Shown here: positions 5,878-5,894 of the stretch, one piece after another
Position numbering within the stretch: position 1 is the first letter of the stretch
Layout of the letters: each line of letters starts with the position of its first letter
Translations under genes and position numbers: made by a program
Notes under the pieces: model-generated
Told to the model about the DNA's origin: nothing
Database searches by the model: none
The model's input: only the letters and a program-made list of their open reading frames with translations
Assembly (NCBI GenBank): GCA_017744755.1
Contig: JAGIAU010000138.1
Location: forward strand, 1 to 5,894
Direction of reading: 5' to 3'
Source: Microbacteriaceae bacterium
GTDB lineage: Bacteria; Actinomycetota; Actinomycetes; Actinomycetales; Microbacteriaceae
Length of the DNA: 5,894 bases

Positions 5878-5894
5878 TCCAGTCAGCACTGCGG
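5870..5894 (+). CDS. Start of the next operon gene, probably a sugar ABC permease (5' fragment)
   Basis: ATG at 5870 lies in another frame inside the last codons of the binding-protein gene and overlaps its stop by 8 bases, as translationally coupled genes do. Only MASPVSTA is readable before the edge. AGG at 5858-5860 lies 9 bases upstream. A MalF-type permease is expected after such a binding protein; this is context only, as nothing in eight residues identifies it. Confidence 0.5.

Noticed and set aside
4537..5889. Minus-strand open frame of 450 codons opposite the binding protein
   Set aside because: It is a complementary-strand shadow of a strongly biased gene. It is rich in Val/Arg/Glu/Asp and has no domain.

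Overview
The window is high-GC, strongly GC3-biased DNA of actinobacterial character. Three things point to Actinobacteria, perhaps Micrococcales such as Microbacteriaceae: an ECF sigma factor with a fused zinc-finger tail, a MalR-type LacI regulator, and a GTG start placed where a leaderless transcript would begin. The genus is an inference.

Left part (1-1681). A divergent pair flanks a 174-base control region. On the minus strand, starting at 868 and running off the left edge, is an ECF-type RNA polymerase sigma factor. It carries a C-terminal zf-HC2 anti-sigma-like zinc finger followed by a membrane segment. On the plus strand (1043-1681) is a 212-residue protein whose second half looks like a GGDEF (diguanylate cyclase) fold without the catalytic signature. 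The region between them holds a perfect G6/C6 hairpin, a GAAC/GTTC inverted repeat and an 11-base direct repeat.

Right part (1682-5894). This is an alpha-glucoside uptake and hydrolysis locus, all on the plus strand: a MalR-like LacI repressor, a GH13 alpha-glucosidase (AglA-like), a lipoprotein sugar-binding protein of an ABC importer (MalE-like), and the first 25 bases of a further gene overlapping the binding-protein stop, most likely a permease. TTGCAA/TTGCGCAA palindromes occur just before the repressor, where one overlaps its ribosome binding site, and just before the glucosidase, where one covers the likely -35 box. A 13-base word is shared by the two sites in opposite orientation. The simple model is that the repressor controls both itself and the glucosidase-transporter operon. 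The binding lipoprotein would then capture a malto-oligosaccharide or related alpha-glucoside, the importer would take it up, and the cytoplasmic GH13 enzyme would release glucose.

No RNA genes, insertion sequences, CRISPR arrays or phage genes were seen. The most notable features are the operator and leaderless-promoter arrangement, the fused sigma factor and the degenerate GGDEF-like protein. I did not find a convincing wholly new system.
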